From an uncultured Phycisphaerales bacterium (GTDB lineage: Bacteria; Planctomycetota; Phycisphaerae; Phycisphaerales; UBA1924), in NCBI GenBank assembly GCA_937871915.1, contig CALMPG010000101.1, positions 1-60,871 of the forward strand: a DNA stretch of 60,871 nt. The letters are read 5' to 3'. The notes below the pieces were generated by a model, which ran no database searches, was not told the DNA's origin, and saw nothing but the letters and a program-made list of their open reading frames with translations. Below are positions 1 to 9,663 of this stretch, piece by piece. The stretch's first letter is position 1; each line of letters begins with the position of its first letter. Position numbers and translations under genes: made by a program.

Positions 1-70
1 CCAACCCAGACGGGGAACCGGCGGGTGGCCCGAACCCCCCGAAAGGGTGGGCCCCACCAAACCCCCCCCG

Positions 71-89
71 CCCCCCCCCCCCCCCCCCC
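71..89. repeat. 19-bp poly-C tract
   Basis: An uninterrupted run of 19 C residues follows an 8-C run and a single G. It lies in the 400-bp gene-free start of the window, upstream of the gene at 401. I see no convincing gene in 1-400; the open frames there are artefacts of base composition. The tract could form a G-quadruplex or i-motif, could be length-variable, or could be a sequencing weak point. Confidence 0.9.
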
Positions 90-400
90 GCCTTTGTCAA
101 GCCAAACATGCCAAAGCTACCGCCTTTCGGTCCCTGCTGTTCCAGATTCGCTTACCAATAGTGCAAGTGAGGGTCCCCGGCGCGGGGGCTGGTCGGACTC
201 GGGGAATGACGGATGCACCCCAGGACGGGTGACAAGTCTTGACGGCCGTGACAGGTCGAATCTTGTCGAAAGAACTTCCGGCACGAGCATCCAAGTCGCC
301 CGGGGAATGCGCCGATCGATTGGGCCATCCCGGACCAGCGCGGCCCGCACGCTCCGTTTCCACTTTCCCGCGCTCACGCTCGGAGAAAGGTCGGTGACCG

Positions 401-1078
401 ATGGCCAGTGTCGTTCCGTCCAAAGACCTCGACGCCGTTCAGTTCTTCGAGACCCACATCCCCATTTGGAACGCCGCCCTCGCCAGCGTGGGCGTGACGG
501 GGCCACAAGTCGCCCAACTGGATGCGGCCACCAAGGCCTGCCGCGGCGCGTTCACCAAGCAGCAGGCCGCCAAGGACGCCGCGAAGGCGAACACCACCAC
601 CTTCCAGAACGACGCCACCACCATGCGGAGCATCGGCGGCGACCTCATCAAGTCCATCAAGGCCTTCGCCGCCACCACCAACAACCCGGACGTCTACGGC
701 ATCGCCCAGATCCCCATGCCCGCCGCCCCCTCGCCCGTGCCCCCGCCGGGACAGCCCACCGACTTCAAGATCGGCCTCACCGGCTCGGGCGCGGTGCAGC
801 CCACCTGGAAGTGCACGAGCGGCGCGGCCAGCACCGGGGCCTTCTTCGTCGTCACCCGCAAGCTCGCCGGGGAGAGCGTCTTCACCACCGTCGGCAACAT
901 CGGGGCCAAGAAGTTCACCGACAACACCATCCCCCAGGGCGTCACCGGCGCGACCTACCTCGTGCAGGGCTTCCGCGGCGACCACGCGGGCGAGGTCAGC
1001 CTCCCCGTGGGCGTGCAGTTCGGCGTGAGCGCGGGCGGCGGCAACGTACAGGCTGCGCCGCTCAAGATGGCGGCCTGA
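401..1078 (+). CDS. two-part hypothetical protein with C-terminal Fn3-like domain, copy A
   Basis: This 225-aa protein is not a recognised named family. Residues 1 to about 105 look alpha-helical and Ala/Lys-rich, a Pro-rich linker follows, and residues about 120-215 resemble a fibronectin type III-like beta domain. It is a clear paralogue of the protein at 14257: both share an IKAFA-TTNN-VY block before the linker and end in a short PLKMAA/PMKIAA tail. There is no signal peptide or membrane segment. The ATG at 401 follows a GAGAAAGG purine stretch. A strong hairpin terminator lies just downstream, against the convergent LEPR-XLL gene. Function is unknown; a structural or surface-associated role is only a guess. 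Confidence 0.75.
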   Translation: MASVVPSKDLDAVQFFETHIPIWNAALASVGVTGPQVAQLDAATKACRGAFTKQQAAKDAAKANTTTFQNDATTMRSIGGDLIKSIKAFAATTNNPDVYGIAQIPMPAAPSPVPPPGQPTDFKIGLTGSGAVQPTWKCTSGAASTGAFFVVTRKLAGESVFTTVGNIGAKKFTDNTIPQGVTGATYLVQGFRGDHAGEVSLPVGVQFGVSAGGGNVQAAPLKMAA

Positions 1079-1120
1079 GCGGCCCCCCCCAAGCACCGGC
1101 GAAGGCCGGCGAAAACAAAA

Positions 1121-1150
1121 ACGGGCGTGATCCTCGTGGATCACGCCCGT
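1121..1150. terminator. bidirectional hairpin terminator
   Basis: A perfect 13-bp stem (ACGGGCGTGATCC with its complement) closes a 4-nt TCGT loop. It sits between two convergent genes, with an A-rich run on its left and T-containing sequence on its right, so it can serve both strands. Confidence 0.8.
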
Positions 1151-1177
1151 TGTGTTTGGAGTAGGCCGCTTGCTTGC

Positions 1178-4100
1178 TTACGCCAGCGTGTTGAGCGGGT
1201 TGGTCAGACCGATCGGGGCGCCCAGGGCGCTCCAGCCGCCGTTGAGGAACAGGTCGTAGTGGGTGACGCTGGCGATGAAGGGCGTTGCGCTGTCGAGCTT
1301 GAGGCTGTAGAACACCAGGCCGCCGTGGCCGAGGATGATCGGCTGCTGGTCGAGAGAGACGAAGGAGAACGTGCCGGGATTGACGTGGAGGGTGGTGGTC
1401 TGCGGGGCCGAGCCATCGGCAAAGAGGAAGGTGGCGGAAATATCGATGGCGACGGCGCCGGGGTTGTAGAGGCCGAGCTGCTCGATGTAGGTGATGCCGG
1501 CGGTGGCGGTGTTGACGAACAGGTCGCCCATGAAGTAGGTGCGGGCGGCGACGGTGGAGGTCGTGGTGGAGTCGCCGTCGCCGAACTTGTACTCGGTGGC
1601 CTGGGCCGTGACGGGGACGTTGGAGCTGTAGGTGATGCCCGCGGTCTGGCCGGGGATGAGGCCGATGGCGGCGAAGTTCTTGAACAGCTGCGAGTTGGCA
1701 GGGATGGTGTAGACGCGGGTGAGCCTGGGGATGTCGGTGCGCCCGTAGTCGGCGGTGATGGTCACCGTGGCGGGGGTGGGGTTGGTGTTCACGAGGCTGA
1801 TGCTGCTGGTGACGCCGCCGCCGGAGGAGATGTTCGTGATGACGCCCCGGGTGGAGCCGCCGTCGGCGTCGCCGAGGACGCCGTCGCCGCCGCCGCGCGG
1901 CAGGTTGTAGGAGGTGAGGCTGGCGACGATGGGCTGGTCGGACTCGATCTTGACGCCGAACTTTCCGCCGCGGGTGACTCGGGTGTCGTTGTCGAAGTTG
2001 ATGCCGTTGCGGCGGAGGGAGTCGATGGTGGCGGGGAAGGTGACGACAGAGCCGTCCTGGTAGTAGAGGGAGACGCTGAGGTTGGCGGTGACGGAGCCGG
2101 GGTTGTAGAAGAGGATGAAGTCGCGGTAGTTGTTGGTGTCCTTGTTGATCTCGGCGAAGGTCCAGACGTTGGAGGTGCGGCCGGTGAAGGCCTCGCCGAC
2201 GGCGGTGTTGAAGTCGTAGTGGCTGAAGGTGGCGCCCAGCGGTCCGGTGGAGCGGACCTCGAGGGAGTAGGGGACGCCGATGCGCACAAGGGCGGCGGAC
2301 TGGTTGGAGGTGGTGGAGACCGTCACGCCGCCGCGGGAGTTGGCGGCGATGGAGCCGGTGTAGATCGGGACGTTGTCGTTCTGGCCGATCTCGTAGCGGG
2401 CGAAGACCTGGAAGTCGACGCTGGAGGAGTTCGGGTTGAGCATCGAGATGAACTCGTTGATGGTCGAGCCGCTGAAGCCCTCGGGGAAGTAGAGGTAGTG
2501 GGTCGTGGGCTGGGCGGAGAGGCGGAGGGTGTACGAGCCGGTGGCGGTGCCGATCGGTTCGACCAGGACGAAGTAGGTCTCGCCGGCGGCGGCGGCGAAC
2601 TTGACCGCGGCCGACGCGCCGGGGATGCCCGCCGAGTCGAAGAAGACCTGCGTGCGGGCGGAGTTGAAGATGCGGATCTGGCCGTCCACCAGGCCGCCCG
2701 CGGGGGTGTTGAGCTGGATGTCCACGAAGCCCGCGCCCGGGACTGTGAAGGTGAACAGGTCGGTGTCGGCGGCGGGAGCGATGATGCCGCTGATGGAGCC
2801 GAAGCCGGTGCGGGCGTCGAGGCCGATGTTGGCCGCGTCGTTCCACTCGCCGGCGTTGGGGAAGTCGTCGGGTCCGCCGCCGCCCCCGCCGCCGCCCGGG
2901 AGGGCGACCGTGACGGTGGTGGTGTAGGAGCCGACGGCCGTGTTGCCGGTGGCGCCGGCATCGGCCAGGACGAGGACGAAGAAGGTCTGGCCCGCGCCGG
3001 TGGCGTTGAAGGTGACGGTGGCCGAGTCGCCGTTGCCGCCCGCGGTGAACACGAGCGACTGGGAGGAGTCGAAGATGCGGACCTGCGGGTTGAGGGTGGA
3101 CAGGGGCGTGGAGATGCGGACCGTCACCGGGCCGACGGCGAGCGTGGTGAACTTGAAGAGGTCGCTGTCGCCCAGGGGGACGAGGACGCCGGCGATGGTG
3201 CCGATGCCGTTGACGGTGCCGATGGCGATGGCGGGCGCGCCCGCGAAGTCGCCCGCGGCGGGTGTGGCCGTGCCGGGGGTGGGCAGGTAGTCGTCGACCG
3301 GGTCGGTCGAGACGGTGATGGAGTATGCGCCGGTGTCGGTCTCTCCCAGGCCGAGGGTGGCGTTGGGTCGCACGAGCAGGTAGTACTGCTGGCCCTGGGT
3401 GATGGAGAAGTTGGAGGAGGTGAGCGTGCCGGCGCCGGGCGTGAAGGTGATGCCGGAGACCGGGGTGTTGCTCGCGTCGAGGACGACGATGTCGAGGGCG
3501 AGCGTGGAGCCGGGGGCCTGGGCGATGGTGATGCGGCCGGTGCCCGCGGCGGGGGCCGTGAATCGGAAGAGGTCGGTGTCGGTGTTGCGCTCGATGTTGC
3601 CGGTGATTGTCCCGGTGGACGTGAAGTTGATCGGGTCGAAGGTGAGGTTGATGATCGAGCCGTTGGGGAAGTCGGTGGGGAGGGCCGGGTTGGGCGTGTT
3701 GGTCGGGGCGGGGAGGAGCGGGTTGTTGGGGTGGTCGTCGCTGGGGGCGACGGTCACGGAGAGGGTGTAGCGGCCGAAGTCGTTGTCGAGGCTCGAGCCG
3801 AGGACGACGACGTAGTAGTCGCGTCCGGGGGTGATGGAGAAGGTGGTCTGGCTGTTGGTGGTGTTGGTGTTGGCGTCGTTGTTGAAGGCGATGAGGAGGA
3901 AGACCTCGCGGCCTGCGCCGTCCTGGTTGAGCTCGTAGACGAGCACGAGCGGGTCGAGGGTGGTATCGACGCGGTTGACGTTGACGGTGGCCAGTTCGTA
4001 GGACTCGGAGGTGAACTTGTAGATGTCGCGGTCGTCGGGGTTCTCGATGTTGCCCGACCGCGCGCCGACGGGGCCGGCGCCGCCGGTCTGGCCGCCGTAC

Positions 4101-7100
4101 ACGCCGAGGAATCGGTTGAGCTGGAGCGTGGTGGCGGTGGCCCACCCGCCGATCGGGTCGGACAGGTCGTTGGGGGTTGCGTTGGAGAAGGGCTGGTCGT
4201 CGGCCTGCACGGGGCTGGTGACGTCGACGCGATAGGTGCCCTGGGTGCCGGCGCCGTCGACGGCGATGAAGTAGCGCTCGCCCTGGGTGACGGGGAACTG
4301 CAGGGTGGCCGCTCCGCCCACGCCGCCCGAGGCGGTCGTGACGAGCGTGCCGGTGGCGTCGAACACGCGGACTCGGGGCGAGAGGACGGGGTTGGTGGGT
4401 GTGACGCGGACGGTGAAGAAGCCGCGTCCCTCGGCGATGACGCTGAAGGTGTCGATGTCGTTGGGGTTGGTGAAGGGTCCGGAAGCGATGTTCTTGATCT
4501 GGCCGCTGATGGTGCCGGCGCCGGTGATGGGGTTGACCGGGATGGCCGACTCGCTCAGGCCGTTGGTGGGGGGCTGGCCGCCCACGTCGAAGGAGGGCCA
4601 GAAGTCATCGACCGACTCGCCGCCGGTGACGGCGGGGGTGGCGCTGACGATGAGGTCGTAGGCGCCGGTGGCGAAGCGCCAATCGACCAGGTCCGGGTTG
4701 AGGGCAAAGGTCCCCTTGAAGGCGGACTCGACCTCGATGAAGTAGACGTTGCCGCGCGTGACGTTGATGACCAGCCGGGGATCGTTGTGCGAGAAGACGC
4801 GCAGGCCGTCCTCGGGCGGGTTGGCGTTGGGGTCGGCCTGGAGCACGGCGAACGCGTCCGCGAAGCCGCCCACGGCGCTGTTGGCGTTGGCGTAGCCGAC
4901 CTGCACCCGGTCGTTGTCGTAGGCGCGGATGGCCCCGTGGAAGGGGCTGTTGATGGTCTTGGTGAGGGCCTGGTTGGAGGTGACGGTTCCGGCGACGTTG
5001 TCGGTCCAGACTTCCTGGTACGAGCGGGAGATGCCGATCGTGGAGAGCCGGATCTCGACGGTGCCGGTGTTGGGGGCGCGGAACTGGAAGAGGTTGGTGT
5101 CGGTGACGCGGGCGATCACCGGGGTGTCGCTGTACTCGATGCGGACAAGCCCGGCGGGGGTGCTGCGGTAGTTGCGGACGCTGTAGGCCGAGGGCGGCTG
5201 GTTCGGGTCGGCCAGCGGGTCGCGGAATGGGCGGCCCTTGCCGTCGCCGCCGAGCTGGATCTCGGGGGCGGTCTCGAACTGGCCCTTTCCGACGGGCTGG
5301 CGGAACAGCGAGATGTCGTCGGGGAAGGCGCCGAGAACATCCTGCGTGGCCGGATCCGGGCGGGGCGGCAGGGCGTCGGTGGTGACGGTGAACGAGTAGC
5401 GGCCGGTGCCGGTGCCGCCGACCTCGACGTAGTAGACCTCGCCGGCCCAGACGGTGAATCCGGGGAACGGGGCGTTGGTTTGCTGCCACGCGGGCGTGCC
5501 GGGGATCGGGAAGAGCGGCACGAGGGAGGGGTCGTTGGCGCCGGGAACGTCCTGCGCGCCCGTGGTGTCGAGGGTGGTGTTGGTGTAGACGAGATTGAAG
5601 TTGGAATCGAAGACGCGAATGGTGGCGTCGTTGATGCGGGAGTCGGCCGGCTTGGAGAGCACGATCGAGACGCGCGATGCGCGGCGCTCGTTGCGATCCC
5701 AGACGGTGGCGACGTTGTCGTCGAAGGCGAAGAGGGAGAAGACGGAGGAAACGGTCCCGCCGATCTCGCCGGGGGAGACGCCGCCGGTGCCCTCGCGGAA
5801 GCCCTCCCAGTTGAAGCCCGCGCCGCTGAGATCCAGGCGGAGTCGCGCGACGTGGTTGAAGCCGTCGTTGCCGTCGATCTGTGTGAAGTCGCCGCCGATG
5901 TGGATGGCCTCGAACTCGGCCAGAGAGCCGTCGGCGTTGGTGCCGGGGGCGAAGCCGATCTCGTTGTCCTTGAAGGCGAGGATGGTGCGGATGGAGCCGT
6001 TGGTGGCGGCGAAGGCGATGGGGGCCTGGCCGGCGGCGATGATGAAGTTGAGCGCGCCGGTGTTGGCGCCAGCGCCGTCGCCGCCGACGGCGAGGATCTC
6101 GTCCATGCCATCGCTGATGATGCCGCCCGTGGTGTCGGGCAGGTGCCACGTGGAGAGGGCCCGGATGGTGTTCGGGATGGAGTTTCCCACGCCCGGGGCG
6201 AAGACGTTGACGAACCGGCGCAGGCCGAAGGGCGCGGGGTTGGGAGTGAAGTCGGTGATGATCGTGAAGTCGTAGCCGACGAGGTTGGTGACGGTGAGGT
6301 TGTTGCTCTGGACCACGCGCGTGAACGCGCCGCCGAGGATCAGGCGGCGGGGCGTATCCGCGTTGGCGCCGTCGTTGTTGGTGAACTGGCCCGCGTCGTC
6401 CCAGGTGGTCATGGAGAACACGCCGCCCGTGGCGCCGGTGGCGGTGACGCCCCAGCTGCGGGGGACCGCCGTGCCGGGGGTCATGTTGCCCAGGGTGATC
6501 TGGAAGTCGTTGGGGAGGCCGCGCACCTCGAGCGCCGCGGGCATCAGGCCGTTCATGCCAAAGCGGGCGACGTTGTTGACGGCGGTGCGCTCGCCGCCGG
6601 CGAGGGGAGCGCCGGTGGCGGTGGTGAATCGGCCGCCGAAGAAGAGTTGGAGAGGCAGATCGGGCTCCGGCGGCGGGACCTGGAGCGAGGAACCCATGGG
6701 CAGCGTGAAGGGGGGCGGCGCGGCCGGGTCCCAGAGGGTCATGGCGAAGACGCCGGGGTTTGTGCCGCCGGTGACGCCGCCGCCGACGGTGGTGGCGCCG
6801 ATGGCCCCGCCCACGTTGGCGAAGCCGACGATGTTGGAGACGGGCAGGCCCGCGTTGGTGAACTGACCGCCCACGTAGAGCTCGTCGCCGGCGATGCCGT
6901 TCTGGAGGTCCGCGGGGATGACGTCGCCGACGGCCATCGAGAAGACCGGGCCGTTGATCGCCAGGGGGGCCGCGTTGGCGGGGCTGAGCGGATCGGCGGT
7001 CCACACGTAGTGGCCGACCGTCGGATCGAAGATGCGGAAGGCGATGTTGTTCACGGCGAGGCCGGCGACCATGGTGAAGCGGCCGCCGATGGCGAGCACG

Positions 7101-9307
7101 GGCGGGTTTCCGCCTGGGCCGTCGGCGTCCCACTGGGCCATGGCGAAGATCGGGCCGTCGATGGCCCCGTTGGGCTCGGTCGCGGGCCCGACGTTGAACC
7201 AGGCGTTGGCGTCGAAGAGGCCGATGTTGGCGCTATCGAACGGAACGCCGGTGCGCGGGTCCACGCCCGCGGTCTGGAAGTTGCCGCCGACGTAGATCGC
7301 CGAGCCCTGGTTGCCGTCGTCGCCGGCGTAGGTGGAGAGTTGGTTGGTGGGCGCGACGAACTGGAACAGGTCGGTGTCGCCCGCGCCCTGGATGCGGCCG
7401 CGCCCGGCGGCGGTCTGCAGCCACGTGCGGTCGCGGATGGGGTTGCCGTCGTCGTCGAGGACCTGGAACGGATCGCCGAATCGCAGGGGCGTGGCGAGCT
7501 GGAGGCCGGGGAGCGTCGGATTTGCGGGAGTGTTGATGTGGTCGTCGACGGGCTGGTTCTGGTCGAAGGTGTGGTGGGCCTCGATGAAGATGCGGAAGCC
7601 GCCGTCGGCGGCGTTGTCGAAGCCCTCGACGACGAGGTAGTAGGTCTGGTTGCCGACGACCGAGGTGAGCAGCTGGGCCGAGCCGTTGCCCTTGTTGAAG
7701 TCGATGGAAGCGCCGTTCCTGTCGTACAGGCGCATGGCCGGCTGGGGGAGCGGCGGGAGGACGGTCATCGTGGCGGCCCGCACGGCCTGCTGGGCGACGA
7801 CGGTGATGATGCCAAGGCCGGTGCCCTGGGCGACGAAGGTGAACACCTGCGCGTCAACGCCGGGGCGGGCGTTCATGCTCGTCGAGGACGTTCGGAGGGA
7901 GAGGTTGGTCCACGGGTCGGCGGGGTCGTCGCTGGAGGTGACGACGCGGCCGGTCTGGCCCAGGCGGGTTTCGAGGTCGATGGCGATGTTGTTGGCGGCC
8001 AGACGCGTGACCATCTGGTACACGCCCAGGGGCTGGCCCGTCGGGGCGGCCCGAAGATCGTCGGCGCGCACGCGGATGTAATAGGTTGTGGCCTTGGCGG
8101 TCAGCAGCGTGGTGAACGAGTCGGTCTGGCGGCCGGCGTCCTGATCGCCGCCGAGGCGCTGCACCACGCCGGCGTTGTCGCCGGTGGAGTAGACGTCGAT
8201 GTGGGGGTTGAGCAGGGTGTTGTCGTCGGACATGGCCTGGAAGGTGGCCAGCGAGTTGAAGCGGGCGTCGTCGGGGGTCGTGACGCGGTAGACGATGTCC
8301 TCCTCCAGGCCCGTGAGCGTGTTCTCGTTGAACACGCGCCCGAAGTCCACGTTGGGGACGGTCGCCGGGCCGATCACGACGTCGGGATTCTGGTCCACCA
8401 CGGTGGCGACGGACGCCGCGTCCACCCGCAGGATGTAGTCGCCGAAGGCGGTGCGTCCGCCGTCGATGGTCGAGTCGGCCTTGACGCGGATGTAGTAGGT
8501 CTCGCCCGCCTGTCCCTCGAATCCGGCCCAGCCGTCCGGGGCGCGATTGGTCACGCCCGCGGGGAGCACGGAGGGATACAGACCCAGCGAAACCACGCCG
8601 GCGGTCGCGCCGGAGTTGTTCGATCCCGAGGTGATGAGCTGGCCCGCGCTGTTGTAGACCTCGATGGAGGAATCCAGCGTGCTCGCGACGGCGGTGGTGA
8701 TGGTGTCGGCGTAGGCGGAGACGAAGTCCCACCCCGCGGCGGTGATGGTGCCCGTGGCCGCGCCCGCGGTGGTGCTGGCGAAGGTGAAGTGGGTGTTGTC
8801 GGGCACGGAGGCGATGACGAACGTGCCGTTGAAGCCCGAGGGCGTGGCCCCGGCGATGGTGACGCGGTCGCCGACGACAAACGCGTGGGCGACGGCGGTG
8901 GCGGCCGTGGCGACGCCCCCCGCACCGACGAGGCCCGTGAGCGTGGCGATCGAACCGGGCATCACGAACTTGAAGAAGTCGCCGGGCTCGCCCGTGGTAA
9001 TCGTTCCGGTGACGGGGCCGGCGTGGAAGACGCTCGATTGGTCGGTCCAACCGGTGGGGCGGCCTCGCACCGGGTTGGTCGCCGCCGAGGCGGTGTCGAG
9101 CGTGATCAGGTCTGCGACGGGGTTGGGCACCCAAGGCACGGGAAGGCTGGGGTGATCGCCCGCGAGCATGACGCGGGGTTCGACCTGCTCCAGACCGCTC
9201 CACGGATCGTGGGCGCGCCCGGCCGCGTCGGCGATGCGTCGCGCGCTGCGCGAGAGGGAACGGATTGAAGTGCTGGCGACGCGACGGCGAAGAGGCTGAA
9301 TCGTCAT
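1178..9307 (-). CDS. giant LEPR-XLL-type surface protein with PPC-like and GGxFT repeats
   Basis: This is a predicted extracellular or surface protein of about 2709 aa. Near the N-terminus (residues 39-50) is a LEPR-XLL-type motif, LEQVEPRVMLAG, characteristic of very large planctomycete exported proteins. Many copies follow of a PPC/DVUA0089-like beta domain, recognisable by DTDLFxFxxP and YYLxV/YFVxV strands. A central section carries repeated GGxFT motifs (for example GGRFTMV, GGQFTNA, GGDFTQI), suggesting a propeller-like region. The last roughly 400 residues are a different beta-rich region. I chose ATG at 9307 because GGAG lies 6 nt upstream; the frame is open 43 codons further, but that extension is Arg-rich. 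The opposite strand is open over almost the whole length, which is a codon-bias artefact. Confidence 0.85.
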   Translation of the reverse strand: MTIQPLRRRVASTSIRSLSRSARRIADAAGRAHDPWSGLEQVEPRVMLAGDHPSLPVPWVPNPVADLITLDTASAATNPVRGRPTGWTDQSSVFHAGPVTGTITTGEPGDFFKFVMPGSIATLTGLVGAGGVATAATAVAHAFVVGDRVTIAGATPSGFNGTFVIASVPDNTHFTFASTTAGAATGTITAAGWDFVSAYADTITTAVASTLDSSIEVYNSAGQLITSGSNNSGATAGVVSLGLYPSVLPAGVTNRAPDGWAGFEGQAGETYYIRVKADSTIDGGRTAFGDYILRVDAASVATVVDQNPDVVIGPATVPNVDFGRVFNENTLTGLEEDIVYRVTTPDDARFNSLATFQAMSDDNTLLNPHIDVYSTGDNAGVVQRLGGDQDAGRQTDSFTTLLTAKATTYYIRVRADDLRAAPTGQPLGVYQMVTRLAANNIAIDLETRLGQTGRVVTSSDDPADPWTNLSLRTSSTSMNARPGVDAQVFTFVAQGTGLGIITVVAQQAVRAATMTVLPPLPQPAMRLYDRNGASIDFNKGNGSAQLLTSVVGNQTYYLVVEGFDNAADGGFRIFIEAHHTFDQNQPVDDHINTPANPTLPGLQLATPLRFGDPFQVLDDDGNPIRDRTWLQTAAGRGRIQGAGDTDLFQFVAPTNQLSTYAGDDGNQGSAIYVGGNFQTAGVDPRTGVPFDSANIGLFDANAWFNVGPATEPNGAIDGPIFAMAQWDADGPGGNPPVLAIGGRFTMVAGLAVNNIAFRIFDPTVGHYVWTADPLSPANAAPLAINGPVFSMAVGDVIPADLQNGIAGDELYVGGQFTNAGLPVSNIVGFANVGGAIGATTVGGGVTGGTNPGVFAMTLWDPAAPPPFTLPMGSSLQVPPPEPDLPLQLFFGGRFTTATGAPLAGGERTAVNNVARFGMNGLMPAALEVRGLPNDFQITLGNMTPGTAVPRSWGVTATGATGGVFSMTTWDDAGQFTNNDGANADTPRRLILGGAFTRVVQSNNLTVTNLVGYDFTIITDFTPNPAPFGLRRFVNVFAPGVGNSIPNTIRALSTWHLPDTTGGIISDGMDEILAVGGDGAGANTGALNFIIAAGQAPIAFAATNGSIRTILAFKDNEIGFAPGTNADGSLAEFEAIHIGGDFTQIDGNDGFNHVARLRLDLSGAGFNWEGFREGTGGVSPGEIGGTVSSVFSLFAFDDNVATVWDRNERRASRVSIVLSKPADSRINDATIRVFDSNFNLVYTNTTLDTTGAQDVPGANDPSLVPLFPIPGTPAWQQTNAPFPGFTVWAGEVYYVEVGGTGTGRYSFTVTTDALPPRPDPATQDVLGAFPDDISLFRQPVGKGQFETAPEIQLGGDGKGRPFRDPLADPNQPPSAYSVRNYRSTPAGLVRIEYSDTPVIARVTDTNLFQFRAPNTGTVEIRLSTIGISRSYQEVWTDNVAGTVTSNQALTKTINSPFHGAIRAYDNDRVQVGYANANSAVGGFADAFAVLQADPNANPPEDGLRVFSHNDPRLVINVTRGNVYFIEVESAFKGTFALNPDLVDWRFATGAYDLIVSATPAVTGGESVDDFWPSFDVGGQPPTNGLSESAIPVNPITGAGTISGQIKNIASGPFTNPNDIDTFSVIAEGRGFFTVRVTPTNPVLSPRVRVFDATGTLVTTASGGVGGAATLQFPVTQGERYFIAVDGAGTQGTYRVDVTSPVQADDQPFSNATPNDLSDPIGGWATATTLQLNRFLGVYGGQTGGAGPVGARSGNIENPDDRDIYKFTSESYELATVNVNRVDTTLDPLVLVYELNQDGAGREVFLLIAFNNDANTNTTNSQTTFSITPGRDYYVVVLGSSLDNDFGRYTLSVTVAPSDDHPNNPLLPAPTNTPNPALPTDFPNGSIINLTFDPINFTSTGTITGNIERNTDTDLFRFTAPAAGTGRITIAQAPGSTLALDIVVLDASNTPVSGITFTPGAGTLTSSNFSITQGQQYYLLVRPNATLGLGETDTGAYSITVSTDPVDDYLPTPGTATPAAGDFAGAPAIAIGTVNGIGTIAGVLVPLGDSDLFKFTTLAVGPVTVRISTPLSTLNPQVRIFDSSQSLVFTAGGNGDSATVTFNATGAGQTFFVLVLADAGATGNTAVGSYTTTVTVALPGGGGGGGGPDDFPNAGEWNDAANIGLDARTGFGSISGIIAPAADTDLFTFTVPGAGFVDIQLNTPAGGLVDGQIRIFNSARTQVFFDSAGIPGASAAVKFAAAAGETYFVLVEPIGTATGSYTLRLSAQPTTHYLYFPEGFSGSTINEFISMLNPNSSSVDFQVFARYEIGQNDNVPIYTGSIAANSRGGVTVSTTSNQSAALVRIGVPYSLEVRSTGPLGATFSHYDFNTAVGEAFTGRTSNVWTFAEINKDTNNYRDFILFYNPGSVTANLSVSLYYQDGSVVTFPATIDSLRRNGINFDNDTRVTRGGKFGVKIESDQPIVASLTSYNLPRGGGDGVLGDADGGSTRGVITNISSGGGVTSSISLVNTNPTPATVTITADYGRTDIPRLTRVYTIPANSQLFKNFAAIGLIPGQTAGITYSSNVPVTAQATEYKFGDGDSTTTSTVAARTYFMGDLFVNTATAGITYIEQLGLYNPGAVAIDISATFLFADGSAPQTTTLHVNPGTFSFVSLDQQPIILGHGGLVFYSLKLDSATPFIASVTHYDLFLNGGWSALGAPIGLTNPLNTLA

Positions 9308-9663
9308 CTCGGGCTCCACGACCCCAACGGAGGCAGGTGTGCGGTGCAGTTTCGGGCCTCGCCCTCTCGCACGATCGTCCGGACGATCTGTGCGATGGCG
9401 CTCGTCTCCCCACCCGCGGCGTCGGGGCGTTTGCACGCCTCGAGCCGCTGCGTTGGCCCAACCGTTTGTTCACGCGCAGTTTACGGTGTTCCGGATCTGG
9501 CTGCGATTCGATGCGCGTGGACTTCCGGTTCCTGTTCCTAGTTTGCCCAAGTTCGGGGCATCCCGGGGGCAGGATGGGCAGAATAGCAACCATTTTGGCA
9601 AGTTGCCGGAAGGGGGGGGGTCGGGATCGGAATTGGGGATAGTTCGGCCCCCGGGCGGGACCA
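9308..9663. other. gene-free interval between LEPR-XLL and racemase genes
   Basis: These 356 bp lie upstream of the LEPR-XLL gene and downstream of the racemase-fold gene, both on the minus strand. They must hold the promoter of the large gene, but I could not pick a -35/-10 pair with confidence. Open frames here are not supported by any family resemblance. Confidence 0.5.

Noticed and set aside
239..267. Promoter TTGACG-17-CTTGTC upstream of the gene at 401
   Set aside because: The -35 is good but the -10 matches poorly and lies about 130 bp from the start; not strong enough to list.
1062..4145. 1027-codon Arg/His/Pro-rich frame on the minus strand
   Set aside because: Wrong-frame reading of the LEPR-XLL gene; composition is extreme and there is no known motif.
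1127..9268. 2713-codon open frame on the plus strand opposite the LEPR-XLL gene
   Set aside because: The predicted protein is a monotone of Gly, Val, Ala, Asp and Glu with no domain. It is the mirror image of GC-biased codons in the real minus-strand gene.
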